A stretch of 64,000 nucleotides of DNA. Origin: Phlebopus portentosus (lineage: Eukaryota; Basidiomycota; Agaricomycetes; Boletales; Boletinellaceae). A program made the position numbers and the translations under genes. The DNA is taken from positions 3,194,807 through 3,258,806 of the forward strand of contig JAYXKI010000002.1 of the NCBI GenBank assembly GCA_037892935.1. The letters are read 5' to 3'. Below, piece by piece: positions 1-12,292 of this stretch (positions are counted from its first letter, which is position 1; every line of letters begins with the position of its first letter). A model generated the notes under the pieces. The model did no database searches. It had not been told where the DNA came from and saw nothing but the letters and a program-made list of their open reading frames with translations.

Positions 1-1086
1 TTCTTGCCATAGCATTCAATTGGTGTCTGATCCTGATATTACTACTGTCAAGACTCTTGAGAACTAAGCTCAGCTAATTAGTTTTTGGATAACTCATATG
101 CAGACTGGTTGAATTGTTGGTCACAGGCTTTGCATGATTACTCTTGTTCTTAAACTGTCAGATTTGGCTTCCTTTCTCTCAGGGGTACTTATACTGTGTG
201 ATTCTATGCTTCTGAAGGCTTCAATTCCAAGTTTCAAGGGATCCCAGTATGGAACTCATAGGTATCAATTTCTTTGTAAACCTCTTTAATATTGCTTGAA
301 AATGCAATATAGTATAATTCAAGTTGCCCATACACAAAATACATGTTGATTCAGAGAGTTCGGATACATCTATGCTTCATCTACTGTACAAAAACTCCCT
401 TGATCACTTGAGCAAGCTCTCAGTAGGTCCGGTCAATCAGCTACTAATGCATCACGTGATCAAGTTTTGCTATTTCTGGGTACTGCTCGACTTCTTTCTC
501 TTTGAATGTTTTGATGATTGAGACAGATTATAGTGCCATTTTTTCTGCATACATTTCTCTTCCATATGCATTCCTTCAATTGCCCGGGAACAAAATGTCA
601 GAATGTTTATTGTAAAGACTGATTTTTGTACATGTTATACCTTTTTAATGCTAAATTCTGCCGATTTTTGCATTTAAAAAAATTCTACTTCCGGACAAGT
701 GTTCCAAGTAGTCAAATACATATATTTCATGCTTTGCTATGGTCTACATGATGTTGTGTAAGCCTACACATTCTCTTCTGAAATCCTTGTCAAGTTTTTT
801 TGAAGCTCCGACAGGATTTCCTATAACCGGCATCGTGGGAACGATCGCGAGTTGCATGACCGTTGCCTATCACCACAGTAAGTACTCCGGCGAATAACTC
901 ATGTACTCTAGTTACTCGCAGGGGTGCTCTCTTCAGCCCTGTTCCTGATTTCAAACGGTTCGAACCTGCGCATTGAGCACCTCCGGTTACATTTGAACAA
1001 AAAAAAATCGTTTTTATTTTGGTGTACTGGCCCAATTTGCTTCCGAGACAATATATTCACTTCATATTAGCAATTGTCTACCTTCC
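1..1086. other. Left-edge region without a supportable gene
   Basis: T-rich and AT-rich sequence with only short open frames. A stretch around 806-877 on the + strand reads as a possible short exon followed by a GTAAGT donor, and a plausible acceptor lies at 920-921. I could not connect these to an upstream coding frame or recognise a family. It may be the 3' end of a gene that starts outside the window, or nothing. Confidence 0.3.
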
Positions 1087-4000
1087 TTACTCATCCTCAA
1101 GGCTCAGTAAATGCTCGTCTTCTCCGCTTCTACCAGAACTTGTCTTTTTCCAAGGACCATTTGGAAGTTTCTGTACGACACGTTTAAAAGTATGAGCGAT
1201 GAAACCTCCGACAAATAGCGGCGGCGTAACGAATGCTCTGACAACTCTAGACCTCGAGTTCGTCTCCGCCTCGTCCTCATCTGCAAGACGGATTTTTCTA
1301 GGTCGTGCAACGAAGTGGTCAGGGCCCGTACTCATTTGTGAGGACTTTGATATACTTACCCTCGTGAGAATCCACAGCACCTGAACACAGTATATGCCGC
1401 CAGCGCTCCCAACGCAATCGAAAAGTATGTTACCGTCGTCCAGAAGAGCCACCCATGGTTCCGTAGACTCCATGAGCTCTTTGGGGTACATTCGTGCTCA
1501 GTACCACGATCGAGCATAAGTCCTCCCTTGCAGTCTGAATATCCGATCTTACGGTAACCAGTACGCTCGTACCATCTGTCTTCTTCCGGAGAGCAGAATG
1601 TGTTGTTGGGAAGTGGCGACGCCCCGGGCTCCAGCACACATGCACCGGTTGAGTCTCTGGCATGGTTGAATTCGCTGCGCACAATCGGGAAAGAGTCAGA
1701 ATGTCCGCGGTGAGTAGACAATATTTTGACAATACCATTCAAAGTCGGCCTCGGTGCATGGGCAGTTTTCATAAGTGCCTCTATTAAGCATCGTTACATC
1801 ACCGATGTAGCAGTTCCTGCCACGAATGCTGCGCTGATAGGTCGCCTATGTGCAGTTCGTTTATCTACAAAAGTACTAAGTAAAAGGAGTAAAGTGACGC
1901 ACGCGTTGACCAAATAAACATGATCCATCTTGTCCTACTGGACTCCAAAGTTCAAAGTCAGATTCATCCGGCTTCTCCTCATTTAAGGTGCCTGATACTT
2001 CGTGAATATCCAGATCAAAACCCTTGAGAAGAACGTACATCGCTTCTTCGTCAAGAACGAAAAGTCGAGCTGCACTACAACAGATGCATCCATTGAATGC
2101 GGGTTGTACCCAAAGAGCACAAACCGGCGGGACGATTCGTTTGGTGTTGTGATGATGGACCGAACGCGAATACGGTCCATGCCTTTGAACTTGAACTCGT
2201 GCCAAGTCAACCCTTCATCCGTACTGTATACGACACGATCTGTAGTTGCCGCGTCGGGTGCCATCACAAGGAGCGAGCCTCCATCTCCGAAGGCCCATAC
2301 GTGGGTCCCTTTGCGGATTTCGGACCAAGTCAATCCTGCATCACGACTGAGGAACGTGTCGCTTTGTCTGTATGGTGCGAGCACCTCCCCGACATTCCCG
2401 ACAGAGATCAACAAGTCCGGTCTTGATGCAACGGTGATGGAGGAACGCGAGTTCGAACGTTCAGAGAAAGCATGCAGATGAAGAGCACAAGCCTAGGAAT
2501 TTGATAAGCGATTGATCATGGCTAACAGTCACTCAATGCTCACAGGTGCCGCGCTAGACGCGCAGACGTATTCTCTATCCGCAGAATCTTTCTTTGGCGG
2601 AGATAATGACTTCCAGGACCCTCCTTCAGAAGTGGAAGTTAGCGGAGCTCGGGAATCGAGGTTTGGTCAGTCGCGCACCGTCATTACGAGAAATAAGAGT
2701 CATAAGCTCCTTCCTTCCGGTGATTGTCGAATCATCGGGGTCGGCGACAACATTCATTAGTATGATTCCTTGAAGCAAAGGTAGTCTCGTAAAGTCGATG
2801 CTTCCACGCCCACTTTCGTTGACATAGTCGTGCGATACTACATATGCAGAGCCAGCTGCATCAGACTTGAGGACTACGCCCCATGATGGATTCGGATTCT
2901 CCGACGTTGTCAAGAATATAAAGATAGATTGAGGAGTAGTATCAAGAATTTGGAGGTACTGGGTAATGACATTCAGTATTGTAATGCTCATAAGGTTCTA
3001 AGAAACTCACTCGGTTCTCAGGGTGAAAGCCAGCAGGGAAAATGGCTTCTGAGAATGTTGTCCCATCTTTTGAGGCCAGCGTGGTAAGTGACCGCGTATC
3101 CTCTTGGTACTATAAACAACTTGGTAAGTCACTTAGGTTAGAGCTCATTTCCGGAGGTTCACCTTTGAGACAAGGTCGTAATCAGGGGAACGCAGAAAAC
3201 CAACAACATTCTGAAGCAAAACACGTTTTTCCTTGTAAAAATTTCTTCCAGTCACGAGCTGGAGTGAATTAGATACGGCGGTAAAGTGATGCTGGTTTCC
3301 TGCCTTCCCGCCATAAGCCTCGCAAGTAATCTGCGAAGAGTCGCGGATGGTCTCCGCTTCTCGAGCCCACTCGCAGTGTCGGATGTATGATTCAACGAAC
3401 TCCCAGCTTCGGCCATGATTTACAGAATAGTACGCCTCTGTATGGCAGTTTGCTTTGCTTTGTGTTTGTGTTTCGTCGCACCCGGCATCTCCAACCCAAA
3501 TCAGGTACTCAACGGAAGGATTGAAAGAAAGAATTGGCGCTCCGAAGGTGTTGGATGGAACCGGGGCGGCGAGCTGGTTCCAGCTGCGTCCAGCGTCTGT
3601 TGTGTAGAAGTATTTATTCGCGTGAGTGAGGAGGTAAGCGCGATGTGGTGAATATTTGTGGGTCACTAAAGTCAAGAAACGCTCGTCGGAAAATAGTTGG
3701 ACCCAGGTATAGCCTTCATTGCGAGATTGCCATACGGATCCATCGCGCAAGCGAATTAAAATGGTCTAATGAATATAGCAATCGGTTAATCGAAGACACG
3801 ATGAAAAGTAATTTGGAATTACTTCTGATTCCATTAGGTATTCGAGCTGCACTACCTCATTCGGAAACTGGAAGGTCATGATCCCTATTTCGCCTTCTGG
3901 TAGCTGGGGCATGCTACAGTCTTTCTGAACCGGTTGGTCCATGACCACACCACGCAGTTTATTGCAAGAATTTCCCGCCTTCAATCTATAGCCGGACGGA

Positions 4001-6311
4001 CCCCAGTACGTTCCTTGGCTCGAATGGCAAGAACCTTCTGGAATAGACTCCGGAATGACGGGAATGCATGTTTTTCCATGCCTGACGTAATTAAAATAGC
4101 TAAAAAGCCGTTCAGAAAATCTCCACCAGCTGAGAAGAATGAATACCTTACCACTCATAATCGGATTGCGTGCAGGGACAATCATCTTCAATCCCCTTAA
4201 TCTCATACTCCTGGAAGTTATGCTGAATTGAACAGTTGGCACCTATTTTTCTGCGCAAGTACCATTCCTAAAAAAAATAGACAAGACTTCATATCCAGGA
4301 TGGTTTGAGAGCTTTATATTGCGTGCATATTGGCTCACCCTATGACCAAGGATGCATCCACTTGGCTCCCCATCTTCAGCGTACCATCTTTCAAGATCAT
4401 CATCATCGCAAGCCTGTCTACTCAGTGCAGAGAAATCCAAGGAAAAGATGAGTAGCTCCCGAGCAGTGAGAAACCTATCTTCGTGAGCTATACGACCAAT
4501 AAGGAGGAAAGTATCGGAAGCCTCAGCCGGTGAGGCAGAAAGTTGTACGGGGTAGACTCTGTGTTCCAGTCTTAGACTCTTCCTACGGCAAAGTATCAGT
4601 CACGGCTAGGAGTTTGCTGAATTGGCTTACCATGATTGGCCAGAATCAATCGAATAAAGCACTTCGTCCGTATCATCCGTGTCCTTAACAAGAACTATTG
4701 TGTTACCGTGATTGGTAAACTCAAATATGTGAGGACCGCTCATTAAAAGTCTCCAGTTCAGGCCGCCGTCGGTGCTGATAAACGTGTTGCAGTCTTCGTA
4801 AGGTGCTAAATATGGCCCGATCGAGCCAATTCTAATGACAATACCCGGAGCTGGCGAACCGGTGCTTGCATCTTTCTCAATCCATGGGGCATCTTTTGTT
4901 AGTGTCGGTTGATGGAAATGCAATGAGCACAACTCTTCGTCGCGAGGGTCGCAAGGTATCACAGAACTCGACGCGTCCTCAGAGGAAGGTGTAAGGTGCT
5001 TCCACGTAGAGCCTGTGAATATTGTCAGAAAATCCGGGGTGTCCACAAGAGATCATGTACAAACCATCATCGAAAGAGATACGACTGCGATGCTCGTCAT
5101 TCGGCGGGTCCCAGGCCTCTGAAAAGTTAGCGACCACCTTTGCAAATATCGCATGTCCGGCGCCAGCAACCTTGTCGTATTCAAAGCTAAAGAACCCTCT
5201 CGAAGAGTGGACATTTTTGAGAACCTCGACAAAGGAACTTCCATTACTATTGCTTGCGTATAGTGTCCCAATGTGCCCCATGTTGCTGTCGAAAGCACCT
5301 AGTTTGCTGTCCGTGAAAGGAAGAATAGAAAGAAATGAATACGGCCCTCGCAAGTTAGAGAAACCGATTCGTTCCCAATGAATCAGGTCAGTACTGATTA
5401 ACTTGAGTCGGCTGGAATCTTCTTGGGAGGCGGAGTACAAATCCGCAATGGCAAATTTTCCGATAAAAGAGAGATCGGAAACATGGTATGAATTCCTCCT
5501 TAGGCCAAAGTCGATGACGCGCTTTTCGGCCTGGAAAAAGTCACTCGAGGCAAGAAGCCGAGGCGAAAATGGTAGATCGCCTGACCATTCACCGACCAAG
5601 CAGAGAATAAGATCTTGATGGACTTCACTGGACGTGCTCTCGAGGGAACGAGCGAAGAGGCAAGACCGGGCATTGCGAAGGAGGAGCGATGGCTCAGAAG
5701 TGAACCCGTCCCGGGTGACATAATAATCCGAGTTGCAAATCTGTCCAAGACGTTCCGAGGGAACACACCGCTGTCTGACAATCAAGGCATGTTCAGGTAA
5801 GTCGGGATGAAAAGCGAAAGGCTTGTCGGAGTACGACTTCGAGCCTGGCAACTCAAAAGATGTCCATGACACGCCTTGGTCGGACGTCACGTAAAAGGGT
5901 CCCTCGTCCATTTCAACAAATGCCTGGGCCAATGAATCAGTGATTTTTTCTCTTCTCCTTGAATTGGTTGTCCTACATACATATTGGTTGTTGTACGGAT
6001 GCATAATGACCTCTTTGCGTATATTGCGAGGTAGATCCACCTCACGCCATGTTTTGGCCTCATCGTTCGTGATGAAAATCGAACCGTTAGTCCAGCTATC
6101 CACATACAGGGCGCTCTGTTGGTGTGAGGTCAAAGTTGGACTCGTATACGTTAAGCAGGAATATTACAGTAGAGTTTGCGAAGAAGTGCAAGGAACTTCG
6201 GAAAGGAGCGAACTTCGTGAATGTCACTTGCGGTTGTTGAGCGGATACTTCATTGGGCAGTGTCCACGACCAACAAAGTAGCACCCAGCGGAGGAGTAGA
6301 AAGGGGATCAT
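1087..6311 (-). CDS. VPS10: Vacuolar protein sorting receptor VPS10/PEP1 (sortilin family)
   Basis: Type I membrane receptor that carries soluble hydrolases from the late Golgi to the vacuole. The start ATG (6311) opens a hydrophobic signal peptide (MIPFLLLRWVLLCW). About thirteen exons splice with GT-AG introns of about 50-80 bp; the first intron is 6116-6167. Two VPS10 domains follow, each with Asp-box repeats such as STDGGLNW, SVNHGRSW and STDEGLTW. Each ends in the cysteine-rich 10CC-type segment (CILGHR then EWYLRRKIGANC; CPCTEADFECEFN). One transmembrane helix lies near the end (WLFWTTVTYFSIALGALAAY), followed by a cytosolic tail of about 80 residues with an acidic DEDEAE patch. The inferred length of about 1,500 residues fits the fungal family. 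No frame break is needed. The family call is secure; exact junctions are manual. Confidence 0.93.
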
Positions 6312-6699
6312 TTCGTCGTGGTAAAAGGCGAGGTCGCACGTAGCGCGCCAGCTTAAATGCCGAGATCGTTGATTCCATCTCCTGATGTATGCATTCACGA
6401 TCAGCGCTGGCACATAGTAAAGTACAATTTCCACGCCGGTAGTTTAGTTAAAGGGGTACTTGTTGCCGGCGCGATAAACTTGCAACGGACATCTCCGAGA
6501 TAATTTAGCAAGGGACGTCAATTATATTGATGTGCGCTTTGGTAGGCGTTTATTTGTGCCAGAGACAGTCATTGAGATCTTCGAAGTTGGGATGATACAG
6601 TATGTACAAAGACTAGGAGTTGATGGACAATTGCAAATGGATCCGATCTACTAAGTCTGTGAGGTGAGAATGGCTTATGTAATAAGAGGTGAAAGTTTA
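6312..6699. promoter_or_regulatory. Upstream region of VPS10
   Basis: Non-coding sequence between the VPS10 start and the MITE-like element. It should contain the VPS10 promoter, but I see no convincing TATA box or other defined motif. Confidence 0.35.
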
Positions 6700-7210
6700 G
6701 GGCCTGTTCGGCTGCAGCGTGATCTGAGATAGTCTCTGCCAAAAAATGTTGCGTGATTTGAGATGATGTAGAGGGGTGATCTGAGGTTTCGATGAGCGTT
6801 CGGTGCACTTTCAGAAATCACGTTCTCACATCACGGTCTCGCAACTTCCCTGCCAAATGGACCTCTATCTGAAAAACAGCTCAGACCTGTTTTTCAGATA
6901 GCGATATCTCACATCATCTACCAGTATCTCATCCATACACAACAACTCAGTCACAAAAAAAATAATTAAAAATTACAAAAATAATCTATCTATATGGGCG
7001 CACGGCTCCCCAGTTGAAATTGAATTTTTACATGCATGCAATGTGGTGCTATGGGCTCTCAGCAAAAGTGAGGGTTTGGGACCAGCCGCGAGATGGGGGG
7101 TGCAGAAACATTCCCACGGTAGAGGTACTCAACTTGCCGCAACTTGCACACTTGCATGTTGCGATTGAGGAAAATCACGATCTCGCGAGAAAGTGCAACC
7201 GAACAGGCTC
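6700..7210. mobile_element. MITE-like non-autonomous DNA transposon with 17-bp TIRs
   Basis: The left end (6700-6716, GGGCCTGTTCGGCTGCA) and the reverse complement of the right end (7194-7210, GAGCCTGTTCGGTTGCA) match at 15 of 17 positions. The element is flanked on both sides by TTA (6697-6699 and 7211-7213), a target-site duplication of the size and type used by PIF/Harbinger elements. At 511 bp it has no room for a transposase, and the open frame at 7014-7391 resembles no transposase. An internal perfect 15-bp inverted repeat sits at 6865-6901. Assignment to PIF/Harbinger rests on the TIR start and TSD only. Confidence 0.7.
6865..6901. repeat. Perfect 15-bp inverted repeat (hairpin) inside the MITE-like element
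   Basis: CTATCTGAAAAACAG at 6865-6879 is followed, after the 7-base loop CTCAGAC, by its exact reverse complement at 6887-6901. Both the DNA and any transcript could form a stem of 15 pairs. Confidence 0.85.
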
Positions 7211-7460
7211 TTATGTATTTCTATTTCTGTTCTCTCACCGCCCTTTGGCAATCGGACCCGAAAACATCTACACACTCTTGCCGTGTTCATCGTCCGCGAG
7301 CACTCCGAAGAACGAGGTAGACTACACTCAAGAACAAAAGATCCAGATGATCAAGAACTCAGAATTCAGCTACCGGGTTTTTGTAACGTAAATTGGGATA
7401 GTATTAGTCGGGACGAAACACTGGCAGATTGGTAGCTCGCACTTTTGCTAGATGTACTCT

Positions 7461-8478
7461 CTAAGAGCCCGTCGCAAACCTGGACAATTGTGTCTCATCG
7501 CCGTTAAAGTAATTATGGTCACCAGGATTTGGAGACGCATCGTCGGAGTTCTGCCAGAAGGTCCAGAACCTGGAACGATGTCAGTCTGAGACTGTGCGGC
7601 TGTATACAAGCGGAAATTGATTCAACGTACGACCAGCCGGAGGGGAGCGTACCAACTGAAGATGCCCAACGGGCGATCCACAACGGATTATTTTGCCCAA
7701 ATGCCGCGCTGTTTCCCGTGCAGGTTGTCCACCAGCTAGTCGTGGTATATATCACTAAATTGGAGATGCGTTTAGCAACCTGGAGACGCTCATGTACCTT
7801 AAATCTTACCAGGGTACCTGCGAAATTGTGAGACGAACATCCGGTCAGGAAAATGACCTCACACTCACCGTCCGGTGCGAGACTGGTACGTATCGGAAAA
7901 ATCTTGAATCCATGAAACCATTTGTGACTGACTGAGTCCGTAGCATTGGGCACCATATGGGTTGTCTACATAAAGAATAAGGGATTACTTATTTTGCTCG
8001 GTGATATGAATACATACTCTCAATATCCAGGACACCCGGAAGCGTGATTCCATCTGACGACCATCCACCTAGAGTTGGGTCAGCATGATATTCACACAGG
8101 AGAGAAGTACCAAACTCCGCTGTACCGCCGTTGGAAGCGAAGTAGCTCGCCTGTGTAGCACCACTTGAGACATCTGGACGTGCAAAGTGATATGCGCCGC
8201 GGATCAGGCCAGCATTCGTCGCTCCTGTATACTGGGAGCTGAAGAGGTCGCTCTTGAAAGCTGAACGAGTACAACCAGATGAGCTGAAGCTCCAATACAC
8301 TTCATTAGCGGCACTCACTGGTACCCTCTGTTGCTTTGATGTAAACAAACTTGATACCATTGGCTTTGACCGTCTCGAAATTAACACCAGTAGTATAACC
8401 AGAGATGTCAATACCCTCCAACAGGGCTTGTACGGAGAATATGAAGGCGGCAATGGTCAAGAAAGAAAGCAGAGCCAT
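7461..8478 (-). CDS. Secreted GH25 lysozyme (1,4-beta-N-acetylmuramidase)
   Basis: Glycoside hydrolase family 25 enzyme, expected to cleave the glycan of bacterial peptidoglycan outside the cell. A signal peptide ([18 protein letters not shown]) is followed by the family opening GIDISGYT with its conserved Asp, then [16 protein letters not shown], the catalytic DxE motif in PGVLDIE, and a C-terminal block with [16 protein letters not shown] and FWQNSDD. Six exons are needed; junctions at 'EGTTFKSD', 'LDIENNPY', 'GRYPVIY' and 'GWSFWTFWQ' restore the frame with GT-AG introns. The stop is at 7461-7463. An ATG six codons upstream (8496) is in frame, but it lies only about 17 bases from a TATA box (8513-8522), so I prefer the ATG at 8478. 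The protein appears complete (about 220 residues). Confidence 0.9.
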
Positions 8479-8512
8479 CTTGCGAAGGTACGACATCCCG
8501 CCGTTCGGGAAG

Positions 8513-8522
8513 GCTTTTATAG
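8513..8522 (-). promoter_or_regulatory. TATA box of the GH25 lysozyme gene
   Basis: On the minus strand the sequence reads CTATAAAAGC, a near-consensus TATA box about 35-44 bases upstream of the preferred start codon. Its position suggests a very short 5' leader and argues against use of the ATG at 8496. Confidence 0.5.
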
Positions 8523-10252
8523 CTAAGTGACACGTCGATATCCATGCAAGGCATACGGTCCCTTCCTATCTGGTGACATACCCCAGACTGTCAATGATGC
8601 AGAGCCGAGGACGAAGGAAATGGTCTGTGCGGACGTGTCGTCGGTCAAGAAGATCGAATATAATGATATCGGTACAAGCATGTGCCTCAAAGCTTCTCGA
8701 GAGTATGATCCCGCGCAGATAGAAGATATCTCGGGGGTCGGCTTCGGTCAGAAGGGCATAGTACTAGTGTTATCTATATCTTTGCATGCATCTCCTAGCA
8801 TCGAAACCAGGTAGACGAAACATCCAAAGAGAACGTCTTGGAGATGCCATGCATAACAGCTTGAATAGCGTTATTCGTGTAGTTAGCCATGCGGTTCCGT
8901 GAGAACTGTGCCTGGAGTCAAGGAAGGAAAACGAGGACGAACAAAGCGAGAAGTCTTCAATATTACTACCAATACCATTTACATTCTAATGAAATTCTCC
9001 GAGTAATACGTTATATGGTAGATAACAGATGGTGGAATGGCCTGATCCGCAGTTGCAAGACATGAAGCAAGGCATGACCTTCTCTCACATGAATCATTCG
9101 GACAGGATGTGCAAATCTCACGCTCTCGAGCCCACTTGGCTAAAAATTCAAGGAATCAAGACGAGCTCTCCTTGTGGTTTGGCAAAACCTCAGTTGAGCC
9201 GCGAGATCGGAAAGTAAAGAAACGAAGAGGATCTGGGTAGATGTCAGAGATTAATGAGCAAGGAGCTCCTCGAAGCAATGTGAGCAGAGGAGAAGATGTA
9301 AAGGACTTATAGAGGCGGAAAAGAGGGCACAGACACTCGAGCTCTAAGAGAACTCGGACTAGATCACTGACGATATGTGCAAATTCAAGAGAACATTTGC
9401 GTGCACTGGCGACCTCCTCGAAAATAGACGCGAGCACATGTGCTCATATGCAAGGTAAGTAGAGCTTCGGCTCATTCGTAACAGAAAGGTTAGATACTTA
9501 TTGAATTTCTGTAAACGTCCCGGATGCCGTTGGTTTCTTCAGAGCTTGCAGGAGTCCTCAGTATAGTGGCAGGAAGGCCTGCGTAAATCGACCAGCGACT
9601 TGCGATGGAAATGGTATTCCCGACCCTCGGGACGCCATAGTTAACTAGTTTCCGCCTTGGGACAACGTTTTCCTCAGGCGCTGCGATAGGACATACCACA
9701 ATGCTCAGGGAATGGTCATTAGGCGCTAAACATATGGATGTGCATAGGTTCGCAGGCACTATAGATGTCTACAGTAGCCCTAATAGGAATGTGCACTGAG
9801 TACTACTAGAATAATCTGAGTCTGCCATGCGCCATACGAAATAGCCATTAACAAGCTTTCAAAATGTGCGATGGAGATTAAACTTACCTTACGGTTAGTG
9901 ATTTACCTAGTTACGAAGAGCTGTTTCAAGAGCATTTTTTGACACCGTGTGCGTGCCTTCCCACGACGGGAATGTACAGAAAGTTGCAAGAAACAGTACG
10001 AGACAAACCACACAGCTTAGGAAGTCTCGAAGGATGCTGAAGAAGACTCTACATTACGCTAAGATTCGAGCAGACCATGATGATTCGTCTTACTTAGAAA
10101 TTAATTAGACGAGACGAGAAGGACCAAAGGTTCCACGTGTTTTCAGCTACTGTAAGTTGCTCCAGATATGGTATCAAAGTCTCACACGGGCGGGAGTTGA
10201 AATTTGCGAAATGAAATGCGATCTGCTCTACCACTACTCTTCGCATAGCACA
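8523..10252. other. Intergenic region with unassigned short open frames
   Basis: About 1.7 kb between the lysozyme promoter and RPC19. Minus-strand open frames at 9156-9437 (93 codons) and 9490-9759 (89 codons) lie next to each other and could be exons of a small gene. Neither shows a recognisable motif, signal peptide or clear splice pairing, so I do not call a gene. The last 100 bases should contain the RPC19 promoter. Confidence 0.3.
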
Positions 10253-10886
10253 ATGGCCGAGTCAATACCGAAGATCACAATCGTAAGCCTATAATACTTT
10301 TCCTTCCAATGGTGGGCGTCAATATGGATCGTATAATTTTACAGTTGAAAGGTGCTGCTCCAGACCTGTCCGCCGCGACCTTTAGGCTAAATGACGAAAG
10401 CCATACAATCGGCAACGCTCTCCGCTGGATGCTCATGAAGAAGTGCGTTCCCAATACTTCGTTATATTCTTAGTTCAATAATTCATCTTGTTGCACGTTT
10501 CGGCATTGGAACAACAGCCCGGAAGTCGAGTTCTGTGGTTATAGGTAAGCAGAACTTTTCTTTTTTTGCCATCTGTCATCTCCTGCACCGAACCTCGTCC
10601 TTTCTCATCGCAGCAGTGACACATTTCTGACTCTCCGCTGCGCTTACCAGTGCACCTCATCCATCCGAGAATGCCATCCAAGTCCGAATACAGATGTACG
10701 GTACGCGGACTTGTCAACATTTGGCACTCCATCGAGGCTCATATACTTGCCTCAGATGGCAAATCAGCCCTCACTGCGCTTATTCAAGCATTGGATCAAC
10801 TGGATACATTATTTGCGAGTATTGACGAAGCGTACCGGGCGAACTTACTGGCTGGGAAGTTTGAGAGATGGGACGAGAAAAGCTGA
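10253..10886 (+). CDS. RPC19: DNA-directed RNA polymerases I and III subunit RPC19 (AC19/RPAC2)
   Basis: Small alpha-like subunit shared by RNA polymerases I and III, which pairs with AC40 in the assembly platform. The five-exon model starts MAESIPKITI, then LKGAAPDLSAATF, the diagnostic DESHTIGNALRWMLMK, NPEVEFCGYSAPHPSEN and IQVRIQMYDGKSA, ending FERWDEKS. HTIGNAL and FCGYSAPHPSE are the alpha-motif residues of RPB11/AC19-type subunits. Introns lie after ITI, after MK, after GY and after MY, all GT-AG. The length of about 120 residues matches the family. The stop lies 100 bp from the stop of the convergent aspartic protease. Confidence 0.93.
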
Positions 10887-10986
10887 GGAATGGAAGGGGC
10901 TCTGACGGTTCGTTTTTTTTTATATAATGCCATCCGTGTCATTGTAATTGCTATATACATATTGCTTTGCAGACAATCGAATCTCA

Positions 10987-12292
10987 TCACTTCATTATTT
11001 TCTGCCAGAATGTGAAGAGGGTTCGGATATACGAAGACAGGGAAGAACAGGGCAGTAAAGAAAGAAGGGACGAAATCCTTCTTTCAATTGTCCGCCGGAT
11101 GGATGTCATTCGGTGCATCGACTGGTCCTCACTAGATCGCGTCGGTTCGAGACAAGCAAGGGGTAAACTGGCTGTCGCGAAGCCGATTCTCTTATTATCG
11201 ACATCGAGAACAATGTAAAAGTGTTGAACTGGTCAAAATAAGCATCAGCAAATAGGGCTGGCTTTTCAACGCCTAGAGCGACTTACGCCAAGTGAAACCG
11301 TTAATGAGGGAGATACCGACTCCATTATTACTCCTGAGCTCTACATAGCTCAGATACGAATCCTCCGCTGGACCGCCAGCAACATCATTCAGCTCCTGTG
11401 GCCATACCTGTTCTTCAGGGGCAATCTCAAAGCTTCTCCCGCCGATCTCAAAGAACAAGCTCTTCAGATTGGTCTTCTGGTTTGGAGGTAGGGACAGAAG
11501 CTTGGAGATACAGTCGAAGTCTGCGTGGGTAGCATGCCGATATGCATCGAAAGACCCTGGCGTAAGGTGGACAACTGAGCTTCCCGAGTCGATCACACCA
11601 ATCCCGTTCTTCAAAATCTCGATACCGGTCTCTTTGCGTGATCCGTACGTGATCGTTTGTTCGAAGCTCCAATGCTTGCTTGAAGGTTTGTTTTGTGGGA
11701 TGGGGACGTAGATTATCTCACCAGTATATCGCGAAGGATCTGTGCCTCCAAGGGTTAGAACGCCGCGGAACTCCCCTTTGTAGTCCTTCCTTCTCAGCGT
11801 CGCTGACATACGATCAAAGCTTATCGAGAACATTCTCTGTTTGATCTTTCCCTGCTCGACCAGATTGTCGATAATAGTCGGGATTACCTCCAGTTCGTCA
11901 TTATCGGACTCCTTTATGAGGAACTCCTTTGTCAGTTCAGCGAGTCCCAAGCCTAATATTCCATCCACACCGTCCTCGAACCCGAAAGCATCCTCCGCAA
12001 CTCCAATACCCTGGTTCTCGATGACAAGCGATCCAATCGTGACACGATCGTACCACAATTTGCCTCTGAAACTACCTGTTCCGTATCTGATACTCACAGA
12101 TCGCTTCGATTCCTTCGACGTCTCGGTGGGCTTGAACGGATGCTGCGACCCACGCGCGGAGACCCATGTATTCGCTGAACCTGTGTCGACAATGAGCGTA
12201 TAGAAGGTCGGCGGAGATCCGATGCCTACGTTGGCTTTGAAAGTGGTAGCGGAATGAGCGGGAGTGGAGAAAGGAATGTCAACGCCTCGCAT
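10987..12292 (-). CDS. A1-family aspartic protease (polyporopepsin-like)
   Basis: Pepsin-family endopeptidase. The main exon (11273-12292) holds the first catalytic motif VDTGSANTW, flap-region YGTGSF, DGILGLGL, and the second catalytic motif in GVIDSGSSVVHL. A GTAAGT...TGACCAG intron then joins the final exon, giving the family C-terminal strand FYIVLDVDNKRIGFA. The second motif is DSG rather than DTG, which the family tolerates. The first in-frame ATG gives MRGVDIPFS with no signal peptide or propeptide; these may be encoded by an upstream exon I could not place. After the catalytic fold there is an unusual Ser- and Leu-rich tail of about 60 residues before the stop at 10987-10989. The family is secure; both termini are less so. 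Confidence 0.85.

Noticed and set aside
790..1035. Minus-strand frame of 81 codons next to VPS10
   Set aside because: No motif, ends in low-complexity sequence, and VPS10 stops properly at 1087.
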